Translations under genes and position numbers: made by a program | The notes under the pieces: model-generated | Databases searched by the model: none | What the model saw: the letters and a program-made list of their open reading frames with translations, nothing else | Told to the model about the DNA's origin: nothing | Assembly (NCBI RefSeq): GCF_023712425.1 | Contig: NZ_JAMAYG010000001.1 | Coordinates: 868,001 to 932,000 of the forward strand | Source of the DNA: Rothia sp. P100 | GTDB taxonomy: Bacteria; Actinomycetota; Actinomycetes; Actinomycetales; Micrococcaceae | Reading direction: 5' to 3' | Length of the DNA: 64,000 bases | In this document: positions 17,140 to 26,721 of the stretch, one piece after another | How the letters are laid out: every line of letters begins with the position of its first letter | Position numbering within the stretch: position 1 is the first letter of the stretch

Positions 17140-20100
17140 ATGTTCTTTACCGCATCAGAACCTTCAAACACCGCTAGTGATGCATCCCTGCGTCCGGTTT
17201 TTTCTGCCTCTGATCTGGTGAAGTCTGCTCAGTGTGAGTTCTCTGTTTTGCACACCGCGGATCAAAAGCTGGGGCGGGTGCCCCGTGATGAGCAGGTGGT
17301 CAACGAAAGCAGGGCTCGCGCAGCTACTCTGGGTGAAGCTCACGAAGCCAGGGTTCTTGCCGATTTAGTCTCTGCCTATGGCATGTGGGACGGCGAGCGG
17401 GGTGTCTACGAGGTGGAGCCGGCAGCTACCTATACTTCGGAGGCTCTCAAAGAGAAACACGAAGAATCTCTTAGAGCTCTCAGAGCCGGCGCGGATGTAG
17501 TCTTTCAAGCTTCCTTTTTTGACGGTGAGTTTCACGGTCGCGCAGACTTTCTGGTCAAGCAAGCAAATGGTACCTACCGGGTAGTTGATTCCAAACTGGC
17601 ACGTACCGCCCGGGTCACTGCCCTTTTACAGCTGGCTGCCTACGCTGATCAACTATCCCAGGCGGGTATTGAGGTAGACCGTCACGCTTCGCTCATTCTG
17701 GGCAATGGAGTTGAATCCCTTCACAATCTAGATACCATTACCCCCGTTTTTGAAGAGAAGCGGGAGCGTTTGAGGGTGTTGCTGAGCCTCCACTGCCAGC
17801 GTGGGCGCGAGCCGATGCAGTGGCATTCAGACCCTGACTACGGCAGAATCAGCCGCTGCGGCGTCTGTGATGAGTGCCTGCTTCAGGTGCAGGAGCACAG
17901 AGATATTATGCTCACCCAGGGCATGACGGCGCGCTCCCGCAATCTCTTGATAGAGCGGCACGGGGTGCACCGTATAGAGGAACTGGCGCAGTTGGCAGGT
18001 CAGCCTGGTTTGAGCGGTGCCACTCGTAAATTTGCTGAGCAGGCGGCTTTGCAAACGGGGCTCGCGCAACCGGATGCTTCGGTCGCCTTTGAGAGCGGAG
18101 GCCAGCAGCAGAGCGTGAGCTATAAGCTGCTCCCCAAGCATTCATTGGGGCAGCTGCCGCGGGCTAGTTCTGAAGATATTTTTCTCAGCCTGAGGGGTGA
18201 TGGTCTCTGGCGCGATGAGAGCCACCCCAATGGGCAGCACTCCTGGGGGCTGAGCTACTTGCTGGGCCTAACCTCCTATTCGGAGCCGGGCCAGGCACCC
18301 AGCTTCACCCCGGTCTGGGCACACAGCCGGTCAGAGGAAAAACAGCTTCTTCTCTCCTTCCTCAATGCCGTGCATCAGAGGCGTACAGGCTACCCCGGCT
18401 TGCACATCTATCACTTCGGTGCGCAGACCAAGAACGCGCTACGTCAGCTAGCGGCCCAGCACAGCCTGGGCGAGGACTATATCGCAGAGCTACTGCGGCA
18501 TAACATTCTGGTGGATCTGTCCGAAGTGCTGCGTCGGTCCTTACGGGTCTCTGCGGGCACGGCTTCTCTAGCGGGTATAGAACCCTTGTACATACAGGGG
18601 CAGAGCCGAGCTTTTGAGATTCCGGAAGGAGCCTACGCAGATTTGGGTACTGCCCGTGCCGCCGGTGATAGCCAGCGAGTTGCGGCTATTACCTCTGCTG
18701 TGGAGACCGATGTGCAGTTTGACGGAGTTTCTCTGCTGGGCTTGCGCAACTGGCTTATGGAGTTAGCAGGGCGTGACGCCCGGGACGAGACCAGGGAGCC
18801 CACTCCCCTAGTTGATGTCAGCGAGCTTCTAATGCAGTCCGGTAAAGACGAACAGGAAACGCAGGTGGAGCGCACCCTGCAGCGCTTCGTGGCGGGCGTT
18901 GATATGGCTGATGCCCTTACTCGCCAGAAGGAAGCGGTGGCTATGGTTGCTTCTGCTACCGGCTACCATCGCAGGGAGCGCCGCCAGTTTTGGTGGGACC
19001 ATTTTGACCGTTTAACCGCTCCGGTAGATGACTGGGAAGAGACCCGGGACGTCCTCATTTTTGAGCGAGTGGGTGTGCAGGAGGACTGGCACAAACCTGC
19101 CGGTGCCCGCAGTCTCTCGCGGATTCTAGCCGGCACTGCGCGCCTGGCGCCGGGATCTTCGCTCAAGGTGGGCGATAAGAACCTTTTTGCCATGTATGCC
19201 CGCCCCCTGCCCGAGTTTTTGCAGCAACAAACCCACCAGCAGGCACTGGAATACGCGGCGCTGCACGAGGGCGTCCTGCCAGCACCGCCTGAGCGGGCAG
19301 GTGCCTTCAACAGCGAGATACTCGATGTAGAAGAGGTCGAAGGTGAGGACGCCCTAGTACGGATTAGAGTGCGCGAGAGTCTCAAAGGTTTTGGGGAGGG
19401 GCAGCCTGAACTTTACCGGGCACTGCCCCTGGCCGTGACCCCCTCCACCCCTATCCCCACAAAAGCCCAGGAAGATTCTCTCTTAGAGTTGGCGAGCGCC
19501 ACCGCGCAATCCCTACCTCACTTGCCGCAAACTGCCGGAACCGACCTGCTTCTGCGGGCGTCCCCGCGGCTGAAAACAGGGGGACAGCTGCCGCGTCCGG
19601 CTGATTTCGCACAGACTCACGGCAGTATGGCAACGGTTCAGGCGATTTACTCGGCGGTGGCTGAGCTTGACCGTTCTTTTGTAGCGGTTCAGGGCCCTCC
19701 CGGTTCTGGCAAGACCTTTGTAGGCTCCCACGTGATTGGACGGCTAGTAGCTGAGGGCTGGAAGGTGGGCATTGTTGCCCAGAGCCACGCGGTGGTGGAG
19801 AACATGCTGCTAGGTTGCATCAAGAATGGCGGGGTTGACCCCGAACAGGTAGCTAAGGGTCTGGGGAAGAGCCAGACCCCGGACTTCCCCTGGCAGGAAG
19901 TACGCAATCCTGAAGTTCAGCGCTTCATGGATGGCGCGGGCGGGCGAATTTTTGGGGGCACTGCCTGGGATTTCGCGTCCGACCGCAAGTTCCGCGCAGA
20001 GTCGCTAGATTTGCTGGTGATCGATGAGGCGGGCCAGTATTCCCTGGCCAATACACTTGCGGTAGCCCGGTCAGCTAAGAACCTCTTGCTCTTGGGTGAC

Positions 20101-20889
20101 CCTGCCCAGCTACCCCAGGTTACCCAAGGTACCCACCCCTACCCGGTAGACGAGTCAGCATTGGGCTGGCTCTCTGACGGGCGTACGGTGCTCCCCGAGA
20201 CGTTTGGCTACTTTTTGGATGTTAGCTGGCGCATGCACCCGGCGCTCTGCGCCCCGGTCTCCGCGCTGTCCTACGAGGGCAAGCTCAGCTCGGCGCCGGC
20301 CGGGGCTGAGCGTCTTCTAGAGACCTGGCAACCGGGGGTTTATGTGAGCGAGGTGGAGCACAGCGGCAACGGCACCTTCTCCGTCAAGGAAGCAGCCGAG
20401 GTGGTACGCCTGGCCCGCAGTTTCTTGGGGCATCAGTGGACGCCCTCCCTCCAGGAGCCCGAGAGCACCAGACCCTTGGAGCCTGAGGACATCATTGTGG
20501 TGGCAGCCTACAATGCCCAGGTTGAGACTATTCGCGAAGCCCTCTTAGAGGCTGGCCTAGCTGATGAAGACGGCGGGGTGCGGGTGGGCACGGTCGATAA
20601 GTTCCAGGGCCAGGAGGCGCCGGTGGTGTTAGTTTCTATGGCGGCATCCAGCGCCGGGGACTCCCCGCGTGGCACTGACTTTCTACTGTCGTCCAACCGC
20701 CTGAATGTTGCCCTTTCGCGCGGCATGTGGGCGGCGGTCGTCATTAAGTCAGCTAGCTTCACCCACTTTCTGCCCGTCTCATCGGAGGCACTGGCGCTTC
20801 TGGGCGGCTTCATCAAACTCACCCGTTCGGCACTGCCCCTACCGAGCTGTGCGGCGCTACCCAAGCGCCCTGCAAGAGAGCATAATTAG
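17140..20889 (+). CDS. TM0106-family RecB-like nuclease fused to SF1 (DNA2/NAM7-type) helicase
   Basis: A 1249-residue fusion. The N-terminal part has a PD-(D/E)XK-type nuclease core: FFDGEFHGRADFLVK, then YRVVDSKLARTARVTALLQLAAYADQL, with Cys residues near CGVCDECLLQ that could form an Fe-S or Zn site. The C-terminal third is an SF1 helicase: GPPGSGKTF (Walker A), LLVIDEAGQYSLANTLA (motif II), LLGDPAQLPQV (motif III), VGTVDKFQGQEAPVVLVSMA (motif V) and SSNRLNVALSRG (motif VI). Start ATG 17140 is set by AAGGAG five bases upstream; an in-frame GTG at 17092 lacks one. Biological role not established; DNA repair or defence are the usual guesses. Confidence 0.9.
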   Translation: MFFTASEPSNTASDASLRPVFSASDLVKSAQCEFSVLHTADQKLGRVPRDEQVVNESRARAATLGEAHEARVLADLVSAYGMWDGERGVYEVEPAATYTSEALKEKHEESLRALRAGADVVFQASFFDGEFHGRADFLVKQANGTYRVVDSKLARTARVTALLQLAAYADQLSQAGIEVDRHASLILGNGVESLHNLDTITPVFEEKRERLRVLLSLHCQRGREPMQWHSDPDYGRISRCGVCDECLLQVQEHRDIMLTQGMTARSRNLLIERHGVHRIEELAQLAGQPGLSGATRKFAEQAALQTGLAQPDASVAFESGGQQQSVSYKLLPKHSLGQLPRASSEDIFLSLRGDGLWRDESHPNGQHSWGLSYLLGLTSYSEPGQAPSFTPVWAHSRSEEKQLLLSFLNAVHQRRTGYPGLHIYHFGAQTKNALRQLAAQHSLGEDYIAELLRHNILVDLSEVLRRSLRVSAGTASLAGIEPLYIQGQSRAFEIPEGAYADLGTARAAGDSQRVAAITSAVETDVQFDGVSLLGLRNWLMELAGRDARDETREPTPLVDVSELLMQSGKDEQETQVERTLQRFVAGVDMADALTRQKEAVAMVASATGYHRRERRQFWWDHFDRLTAPVDDWEETRDVLIFERVGVQEDWHKPAGARSLSRILAGTARLAPGSSLKVGDKNLFAMYARPLPEFLQQQTHQQALEYAALHEGVLPAPPERAGAFNSEILDVEEVEGEDALVRIRVRESLKGFGEGQPELYRALPLAVTPSTPIPTKAQEDSLLELASATAQSLPHLPQTAGTDLLLRASPRLKTGGQLPRPADFAQTHGSMATVQAIYSAVAELDRSFVAVQGPPGSGKTFVGSHVIGRLVAEGWKVGIVAQSHAVVENMLLGCIKNGGVDPEQVAKGLGKSQTPDFPWQEVRNPEVQRFMDGAGGRIFGGTAWDFASDRKFRAESLDLLVIDEAGQYSLANTLAVARSAKNLLLLGDPAQLPQVTQGTHPYPVDESALGWLSDGRTVLPETFGYFLDVSWRMHPALCAPVSALSYEGKLSSAPAGAERLLETWQPGVYVSEVEHSGNGTFSVKEAAEVVRLARSFLGHQWTPSLQEPESTRPLEPEDIIVVAAYNAQVETIREALLEAGLADEDGGVRVGTVDKFQGQEAPVVLVSMAASSAGDSPRGTDFLLSSNRLNVALSRGMWAAVVIKSASFTHFLPVSSEALALLGGFIKLTRSALPLPSCAALPKRPAREHN

Positions 20890-20913
20890 ACCGGTACGTT
20901 ACAAGGAGAGAGC

Positions 20914-21639
20914 ATGGCACTAACCCCCACCCATCGATCACGATCACCCTACATTTTTCATTTTGATGGGCAGACCGTGGCTCTTGGTGAGCCTGACTTT
21001 TTGCAGCGTATCAACGACCGGCTCACCGAGCAGAGCTACACCACCCGGCCCACTTTCTGGGACCAGGCCTACCTAGCCGACCTGTCGATGCAGAACCCCG
21101 AAAATTTTAGCCCCGGGTTAGAACAGTTCGGTGCCCCCGGTGACCCTGCCCTGCTCAACAGCGTGGGGGTGAGCTGTTCTCAAGAAGAATTCTGGTCTGC
21201 CATGTATGCCCGCAGCTTCGCGTCCACCCCCTGGTCAAAGGGCGAAGAAACGCTCTACATGCCGCAGCTACCCAGCTGGTTAGAAAAAGCCCGCGCCTGG
21301 GTCTTTGACCCGATTGCTCCTTCGGAAGGCGCTATCGATGCAGCCGGCTGGGTGCGGGTGCGCGGGCGGGACGGCGGCGGTCAGCCGGTAGGGCTCTTTC
21401 AGCTGACCAGCCCTGACTCCTTCTGGGTCTTTGGGTCAGATGTTGATTTGGCAGGTGTAGCGGACCTCTGCCGTTCCCTCGCCAAACTACGCACCGGTTT
21501 TGACCAGATAAGTGTCTACCTGGGCTACGATCTGTCCTGCAGCAGCATCGCTCTGCCTCTTGAATGCCGCCAACCCCTGGAAGAAGAGCTCTTCCTGATG
21601 GGCGTTGATACTGAGACCCTTTTCTGGGACGAGGGGTAG
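20914..21639 (+). CDS. Unrecognised 241-residue protein
   Basis: I do not recognise a family. The protein is soluble, acidic and rich in aromatic residues (many Trp/Phe/Tyr), with no signal peptide, membrane helix or clear catalytic motif. It begins 24 bases after the nuclease-helicase stop with a strong RBS (AAGGAGAG), so it is very likely co-transcribed with it. Typical stretches include SWLEKARAWVFDPIAPSEG and GLFQLTSPDSFWVFGSDVDLAGVADLCRS. It may be an accessory factor of the nuclease-helicase, but that rests only on linkage. Confidence 0.75.
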   Translation: MALTPTHRSRSPYIFHFDGQTVALGEPDFLQRINDRLTEQSYTTRPTFWDQAYLADLSMQNPENFSPGLEQFGAPGDPALLNSVGVSCSQEEFWSAMYARSFASTPWSKGEETLYMPQLPSWLEKARAWVFDPIAPSEGAIDAAGWVRVRGRDGGGQPVGLFQLTSPDSFWVFGSDVDLAGVADLCRSLAKLRTGFDQISVYLGYDLSCSSIALPLECRQPLEEELFLMGVDTETLFWDEG

Positions 21640-21681
21640 CTACCCCCACACAGACCGGGTGAGTAGGGCATACTGGAAACC

Positions 21682-22287
21682 GTGTTTGTTCTAACCTTTA
21701 TCGCCCGATTAGCTAGCTCCGATATGTCCGCGCTCGCTCAGCGCTTGGAGCAGCTAGAGCCCACCGTAGGTTTTGCACAGACCTACCATGATGAACTACA
21801 GGGCGCTTTCGACACTGCCCAGGACGCTCTGGCGGCCGCCCTTCTGGGTGCTCGTTACGGCGAATTTTGGGTGGGTATCGGCGTCGGTTCCCTCACCCTA
21901 CCCCGTTTTGCTACCGCTCTGGGAGTCGTAGCAACCACCGACTGCGAAGGTGCTGCCCTCAACGCTTCACGCGCCGCAGTAGAGCTGGCGCAGACCGGTG
22001 CACCTCCACGCGGTATCTGCCTGAACACCCGGGATCGCGAGAAGGCTGAGCAAGTCACCGGGCTGCTTCGCCTGCTCTACCGAGTGACTGCCGCCCGCAC
22101 CGAGGCCGAATGGCGCGTCCTTGATCTGCTCATCCCGGGGGTGCGCGGTCAGCAAAAAGCCGTGGCACAGGCTCTGGGTATTACCTCGCAGGCGGTCAGT
22201 AAGACGCTAGTGCGCTCCCTCTGGCACGAAGAGCTAGCCACCCGCCCCCTGCTGGAACATCTCATGGAGCAGTTGAACGCCGCCTAA
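21682..22287 (+). CDS. SatD-like protein with C-terminal HTH
   Basis: A 201-residue protein resembling actinobacterial SatD-family proteins: an N-terminal domain (ALAQRLEQLEPTVGFAQTYHDELQGAF, then WVGIGVG) and a C-terminal helix-turn-helix QQKAVAQALGITSQAVSKTLVRSLWHEE (about 154-181). Related proteins have a conserved ERTxGDExQ-like strand; here it reads AQTYHDELQ. It starts at GTG 21682, 42 bases after the unrecognised gene, so possibly the third gene of the same transcript. Likely DNA-binding; target unknown. Confidence 0.7.
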   Translation: MFVLTFIARLASSDMSALAQRLEQLEPTVGFAQTYHDELQGAFDTAQDALAAALLGARYGEFWVGIGVGSLTLPRFATALGVVATTDCEGAALNASRAAVELAQTGAPPRGICLNTRDREKAEQVTGLLRLLYRVTAARTEAEWRVLDLLIPGVRGQQKAVAQALGITSQAVSKTLVRSLWHEELATRPLLEHLMEQLNAA

Positions 22288-22314
22288 CCAACCTGCCTGC
22301 AGAAGCTGCTGCCG

Positions 22315-23238
22315 CTAGGCAAGCAGTAACGAAACCACCAGGATGACGGGCACCGCCCCGATGGTGGACAGCAGCACGATGTCACGGGAAAGACCGACCG
22401 CCACGTTATAGCGCACCGCGAAGTTATACATGTTCTGTGCACTAGGGAGCGCCGCTAACACGGTGGTTGCGAAGACCTCCTGCGCATCAAGCCCGAAAAC
22501 AAACTGGGCCAAGAGGTAGGCGAGCAGGGGCATCAGTACGTTCTTGAAGCTGGCGGCCAGAACAGTTTCAAGCTTTTGCCCGGGGGTATCGAGCAGACGC
22601 GAACCGCGCAGGGACATACCAAAAGCGGCAAGAATAAGGGGTACGCCGGCACCACCCAGAATTCGCAGGGGTTCAATTACGATATCCGGCGGGGTAAGCC
22701 CAGAGATATTGACCAGCAGGCCGAGCGCTGACCCAATAATCAGCGGATTCTTGACCGGCTGACTCATCACCGTGGTGAGCGAGGGGCGGCGACCGGTTGA
22801 AACCGTATCGAGGATCGTCAACACGATTGGCGCGGCAATCAGAAGCTGAAAGAGCAAGATGGGTGCAACCTGCGCGGCGTCCCCCACGATATAAGTAGCT
22901 ACCGGCAGACCCATATTGTTAGCATTAATGTAACCCGAGGAGGCAGCGCCCACAGTAACCCTCCCGGCACTTTTCTTCAGCAAAAACCGCGCAATCAGTG
23001 CGTAGAGTAGGGCAACGACGCTGAAGCTCAGCACAGCAATGGGTAGCCGGGCAGAGAAAATAACGCGCAGATCAGCGTGCGCCATGGTGACGAACATGAG
23101 CGGCGGCAGGGCAACAAAGAAAGCAAACTTATTGAGTGCTAGGCCCGAGTTTGGGGGAAGGATATCCAGGCGGGCGACCAGGTATCCAACCCCGACTACC
23201 ACGGCAATAATCGTGAAACCCTCTAAAACTCCAACCAC
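22315..23238 (-). CDS. AEC (auxin efflux carrier) family transporter
   Basis: A 307-residue membrane protein with about ten helices in two sets of five, as in the AEC family of malate/amino-acid/auxin-like permeases. Family markers include GVGYLVARLDILP at the N-terminus, SSGYINANNMGLPVATYIVG (helix 4 region) and LILAAFGMSLRGSRL in the second half. GTG start at 23238 is preceded by AAGGAGGG six bases upstream. Substrate cannot be inferred. It converges with the SatD-like gene. Confidence 0.88.
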   Translation of the reverse strand: MVGVLEGFTIIAVVVGVGYLVARLDILPPNSGLALNKFAFFVALPPLMFVTMAHADLRVIFSARLPIAVLSFSVVALLYALIARFLLKKSAGRVTVGAASSGYINANNMGLPVATYIVGDAAQVAPILLFQLLIAAPIVLTILDTVSTGRRPSLTTVMSQPVKNPLIIGSALGLLVNISGLTPPDIVIEPLRILGGAGVPLILAAFGMSLRGSRLLDTPGQKLETVLAASFKNVLMPLLAYLLAQFVFGLDAQEVFATTVLAALPSAQNMYNFAVRYNVAVGLSRDIVLLSTIGAVPVILVVSLLLA

Positions 23239-23325
23239 GCGGCGCCCTCCTTGCTCTGCCTCTCTAGGCTAGCAAGGTGAGCGGTAGCCAGGTGTAAGAG
23301 TGACCCTTTATGACGGCTCTAGCTC

Positions 23326-23679
23326 TTAGGTTTTGAGGGTGCAGGTGGTGGAGCGGTTATCTGCAACCACACGGTAGACCCGTTCAGCGACGGGGCGGAT
23401 GAGGGGCTGGGTGAGCAGGACGCCGGCAGCCCGCACCGGAACATAGCGGCTGGTGCGCAGGGCTAGGCCAATAGCGAGCGCGCCGTAGGCCACCTGCCCC
23501 TGTTCGGTGCGGAAGGGTATCTGCCGTATGAAGCGCTCTAGTTGTACCCCGGCGTCCAGCAGGGTTTCTGCTTCGCCGGGAACGACGCGCGCTGTGAGCC
23601 CGGCGTGTGCCAGTAGGTTGGCCGCACGCTGGCACATCCCGCAGTCGGGGTCATAGAACAAGGTGCCGGTCTCGGTCAT
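23326..23679 (-). CDS. DCC-family (DUF393) thiol-disulfide oxidoreductase-like protein
   Basis: A 117-residue protein with LFYDPDCGMCQRAANLL near the N-terminus, the DxxCxxC motif that names the DCC family, followed by a thioredoxin-like fold pattern and a hydrophobic stretch around 75-95. Function unknown in the family. It sits 6 bases downstream of the HXXEE gene, so they are probably one transcript. Confidence 0.85.
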   Translation of the reverse strand: MTETGTLFYDPDCGMCQRAANLLAHAGLTARVVPGEAETLLDAGVQLERFIRQIPFRTEQGQVAYGALAIGLALRTSRYVPVRAAGVLLTQPLIRPVAERVYRVVADNRSTTCTLKT

Positions 23680-23685
23680 GAGGCT

Positions 23686-24210
23686 CTACTTTCCCCAGGC
23701 CCTAGCGCCTATCACCCAACGTGCGAGCCGTAGATAACCTATGATGATGGGAAAACTCAGAACTCCTGCCCCGAGGGCCGTCCAGCCTACAGTCATTCTG
23801 GTCATGCCCAGCTCTCTACGGATACGGGAAATATAGTTGAGAGAGCTAAAGAGCATGACCGGTGCAGTAGCCAGCCCGGGGTTATAACGTTTCTCTCTCA
23901 ATGCCCGCCCCACATGCGCTAGAGAATTCACTGCCAGTGCCCCTGCAGCCCCCACCTGGGCTATTCCTACAGCGCGGTTGCGGAACGGAGCGCACAGGAT
24001 GCCGGCAGACGTTAGGGTAATCAGCCCAGTGCCTACTGCCATATTCCGGGGAGCATAGTCTTCTGGCATTAACCCCACTCTGGCAAGTAACTGCGGCGAG
24101 ACCGGCAGGTGGTCTTGCATATAACCTATTTCCTCAGCATTGTGCAGGCTGAAAATCCCTACCAGGGCTGGTGCTGAAGATAGGATTCTTACTTTCATCT
24201 TTTGGTACAT
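23686..24210 (-). CDS. HXXEE-domain membrane protein
   Basis: From ATG 24210 this is a 174-residue protein with the family motif LHNAEE near residue 22 and four hydrophobic segments. HXXEE proteins are small integral membrane proteins of unknown function named for this motif. Longer in-frame starts reach into the HAD gene and are unlikely; ATG 24198 is an alternative. No strong RBS precedes either. Confidence 0.75.
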   Translation of the reverse strand: MYQKMKVRILSSAPALVGIFSLHNAEEIGYMQDHLPVSPQLLARVGLMPEDYAPRNMAVGTGLITLTSAGILCAPFRNRAVGIAQVGAAGALAVNSLAHVGRALREKRYNPGLATAPVMLFSSLNYISRIRRELGMTRMTVGWTALGAGVLSFPIIIGYLRLARWVIGARAWGK

Positions 24211-24244
24211 CCCATCACTCAGTAAGGTCAGCGAGTAAGGGCAT

Positions 24245-25093
24245 CTAGAGCAGTTCGCGCAGAATCGGCACGAGGCCGTCTTCATAGACGCTGCCGGTGA
24301 CGTCGGTGGCAAGTGCAGCAATTTCAGCTGGCGCTTGGCCCATAGCTACGCCACGGGCAGCCCAGTGAATCATTTCTTTGTCGTTGTAGCCATCGCCCAC
24401 CGCAACGGTGTGGCGGGGATCAACGCTCAAGCGGCGGCGAATCTGTTCGAGGGCTGATGCCTTTGAAACACCGTGAGCGGCGATATCAAGCCAGGCGCTC
24501 CAGCCCACCGCGTAGTTAACGCCGTGCAGACCCACATCGTAGATAGCACGCTTGAAGTCATCGGGGGTTTGGGTTGAGGATGAGACCACCACACGAACCG
24601 CAGACTCCATAGCAGCCATCTCGGTGCGGGTTCTTTTCACGGTGTTAGCGCCAAAGGACCAGTCTTCAAAGTTTTCGGTGGCGTAGACGGTGCCATCGGG
24701 GGCTTCAAGAGCCAGAGAGGCATCGGGCAAACGTTTTTTGATCATGGTGATGGCGTGGGAGGGGTCAAAGCAGACCCTGTCCAGGATGCGGTAGCCGTCC
24801 TGGACCGCGGGGTCAATTTCAAGGGTTACTCCGCCATTGGAGCTCACCGCGTACCCTCTGGTCATGCCCACCATGTTCACGATGGGCAGGGTGGCACCCA
24901 TGGAACGTCCGGTAGAAATGACCACGTGGTGACCAGCAGCCACTACAGCCTGGGCAGCTTCTTTGACGGCCTCGCTCATAACGCCGTCGTGGTTAACCAA
25001 GGTTCCGTCGATATCGAGGGCCACCAGGTACTTGACCCCGTCTTCCTTCTGCCAGTTAGAGCGTCGGGGCGGGTTTACTTCTAGATCTTTCAT
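24245..25093 (-). CDS. HAD-superfamily hydrolase, Cof type
   Basis: A phosphatase of subclass IIB. Motif I is YLVALDIDGTLVNHDG, motif II VVISTGRSM, motif III a lysine in SKASALEQI, and motif IV VAVGDGYNDKEMIHWA. The protein is 282 residues from ATG 25093. Cof-type enzymes act on small sugar or nucleotide phosphates; the substrate is not predictable. It is divergent from the MntR-like gene across 121 bases. Confidence 0.88.
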   Translation of the reverse strand: MKDLEVNPPRRSNWQKEDGVKYLVALDIDGTLVNHDGVMSEAVKEAAQAVVAAGHHVVISTGRSMGATLPIVNMVGMTRGYAVSSNGGVTLEIDPAVQDGYRILDRVCFDPSHAITMIKKRLPDASLALEAPDGTVYATENFEDWSFGANTVKRTRTEMAAMESAVRVVVSSSTQTPDDFKRAIYDVGLHGVNYAVGWSAWLDIAAHGVSKASALEQIRRRLSVDPRHTVAVGDGYNDKEMIHWAARGVAMGQAPAEIAALATDVTGSVYEDGLVPILRELL

Positions 25094-25214
25094 TGCAGCA
25101 ATCACGCCTTTCAGTCTTGCAACTGGCTCTAGCCTACACCTTGCTCCCAGGCGAACAGGAGGTGAAAACTGTGGGACGGGCAGGGGTGAGTCGGCCTGCT
25201 CTAGACTGTTACCT

Positions 25215-25889
25215 ATGCCTCTTGACCATCTTTCTGATAGCACCCAAAATTACCTCAAAATTATCTGGAGCATCACCGAGCATGCTGACGCCCCCGCCAC
25301 CACCTCGGTGATTGCCGCGCGTGCCGGGTTGCGGCTATCGTCCGTATCGGATGCCGTGAAGCGGCTGGTAGCTGCCGGGTTGGTGGAGCACCAGCCCTAC
25401 GGAGCGATTGAGCTAACTCAAGAAGGCCAGGCAGCGGCCCTGCAGGTGATTCGTCGCCACCGCCTCATTGAAACCTTTCTGGTGAAAACCCTGGGCTACA
25501 CCTGGGATCAGGTGCATGATGAAGCTGAGGTGCTAGAACATGCTGTCTCTGATCTGATGGTTGAACGTATCGATGCGGTGCTGGGGCACCCCACTCGTGA
25601 CCCTCATGGCGACCCTATTCCTTCGGTCTCGGGCGAGGTAGATAAACTGGCTGGCCTCACTCTAGAGCAGGCTTGCGAGGGCCAGCAGCTGGTAGTTGAA
25701 CGCATTTCGGACGCTGACCCCGCCCTGCTACGTTTTCTCGCTCAACAGGGGGTCGGCCCCGAGGCGAAATTGACCGTGCTCTCCCGGGACGCAACAGGTC
25801 ACATCACTCTGTCTACTAGGGGCGAAGCCACCTTTGCGCTCTCCCCTCAGTGCGCTGCTGCTGTCTTTGTGACAACGGCTACTTCCTAA
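25215..25889 (+). CDS. mntR: DtxR/MntR-family metal-dependent transcriptional repressor
   Basis: A 224-residue regulator: N-terminal winged helix (TQNYLKIIWSITEH, then TTSVIAARAGLRLSSVSDAVKRLVAAGLV, about 10-55), metal-binding/dimerisation domain (RRHRLIETFLVKTLGYTWDQVHDEAEVLEHAVSD, about 78-111, with the His/Glu ligands), and a C-terminal FeoA/SH3-like domain (about 150-224). ATG 25215 gives the family N-terminus. It converges with and overlaps the end of the metal ABC permease by 11 bases. I infer it controls that transporter through the inverted repeat at 28496-28515. Mn specificity is inferred from context. Confidence 0.88.
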   Translation: MPLDHLSDSTQNYLKIIWSITEHADAPATTSVIAARAGLRLSSVSDAVKRLVAAGLVEHQPYGAIELTQEGQAAALQVIRRHRLIETFLVKTLGYTWDQVHDEAEVLEHAVSDLMVERIDAVLGHPTRDPHGDPIPSVSGEVDKLAGLTLEQACEGQQLVVERISDADPALLRFLAQQGVGPEAKLTVLSRDATGHITLSTRGEATFALSPQCAAAVFVTTATS

Positions 25890-26721
25890 CTTTTCTGCGC
25901 GGGCGCAGCAGGCCGTGTTGCGGGGCAAAGAGATAGGCGCAAATGAAAATAGCACCCAGCGCCAGTACCACGGCACCACCGGCTGAAACATCGAGGTGGA
26001 AGCTGGCGTAGAGCCCTACCAGAGAACCCAGCACCGAAACACAGGCAGAGATGGCTAACATGGGTGCGAAACGGTCAGTCAGCAGGCGGGCAGTCGACCC
26101 AGGAATAACCAACAGTGCGACCACTAGCACCACTCCCACGATTTGCAGGGCCAGCACCGAGGTCAACGCCAGACAGACCAGCAACAGACCAGCCAAAAAA
26201 CGGGGGCGTAGACCAATAGCGTGGGCATAGCCGGGGTCAAAGGCGTAGAGGGTTAAGTCTCGTTGCTTAAAGAGCAGGGCGGCCGTCACCAGAACACCCA
26301 GGGTAGCAAGCTGGAGCACATCAGCCCAGGCGACCCCCAGCACATTACCGAAGAGGATGCTATGCAGGTCAGTTTGGGAGGGAGTCACCGAGATGAGCAC
26401 CAGTCCCAGCGCGAACATGACGGTAAAAACAATGCCGATGGCGGCGTCCTCACGGATGCGCCCTTTAGAGCGCACCGCCCCTATCAGCCCCACCGCTACC
26501 AGCCCAGCGACGACTGCACCCACGGCGAAGGGTACCCCGGTCATGTAAGCGAGTACCACTCCGGGAAGCACTGCGTGGGAGATAGCGTCACCCATCAGGG
26601 ACCAACCCATGAGCACCAACCAGCAAGAGAGTAGGGCGCAAACTAGGGCTGCTAGTACCGTGACGAGAAAACCGCGCTGCATAAAACCGTAGGTTAGAGG
26701 GTCTATCAGAAGCTCATACAC
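25879..26721 (-). CDS. Metal ABC transporter permease (Mn/Zn type)
   Basis: A 280-residue protein of the ABC-3 family with eight to nine helices. Family markers: LLSCWLVLMGWSLMGDAISHAVLPGVVLAYMTG and ALQIVGVVLVVALLVIPGSTARLLTDRF. Imports Mn2+ or Zn2+ across the membrane with the ATPase and lipoprotein encoded immediately upstream. Overlaps the ATPase gene by 8 bases. Confidence 0.93.
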   Translation of the reverse strand: MYELLIDPLTYGFMQRGFLVTVLAALVCALLSCWLVLMGWSLMGDAISHAVLPGVVLAYMTGVPFAVGAVVAGLVAVGLIGAVRSKGRIREDAAIGIVFTVMFALGLVLISVTPSQTDLHSILFGNVLGVAWADVLQLATLGVLVTAALLFKQRDLTLYAFDPGYAHAIGLRPRFLAGLLLVCLALTSVLALQIVGVVLVVALLVIPGSTARLLTDRFAPMLAISACVSVLGSLVGLYASFHLDVSAGGAVVLALGAIFICAYLFAPQHGLLRPRRKVRK

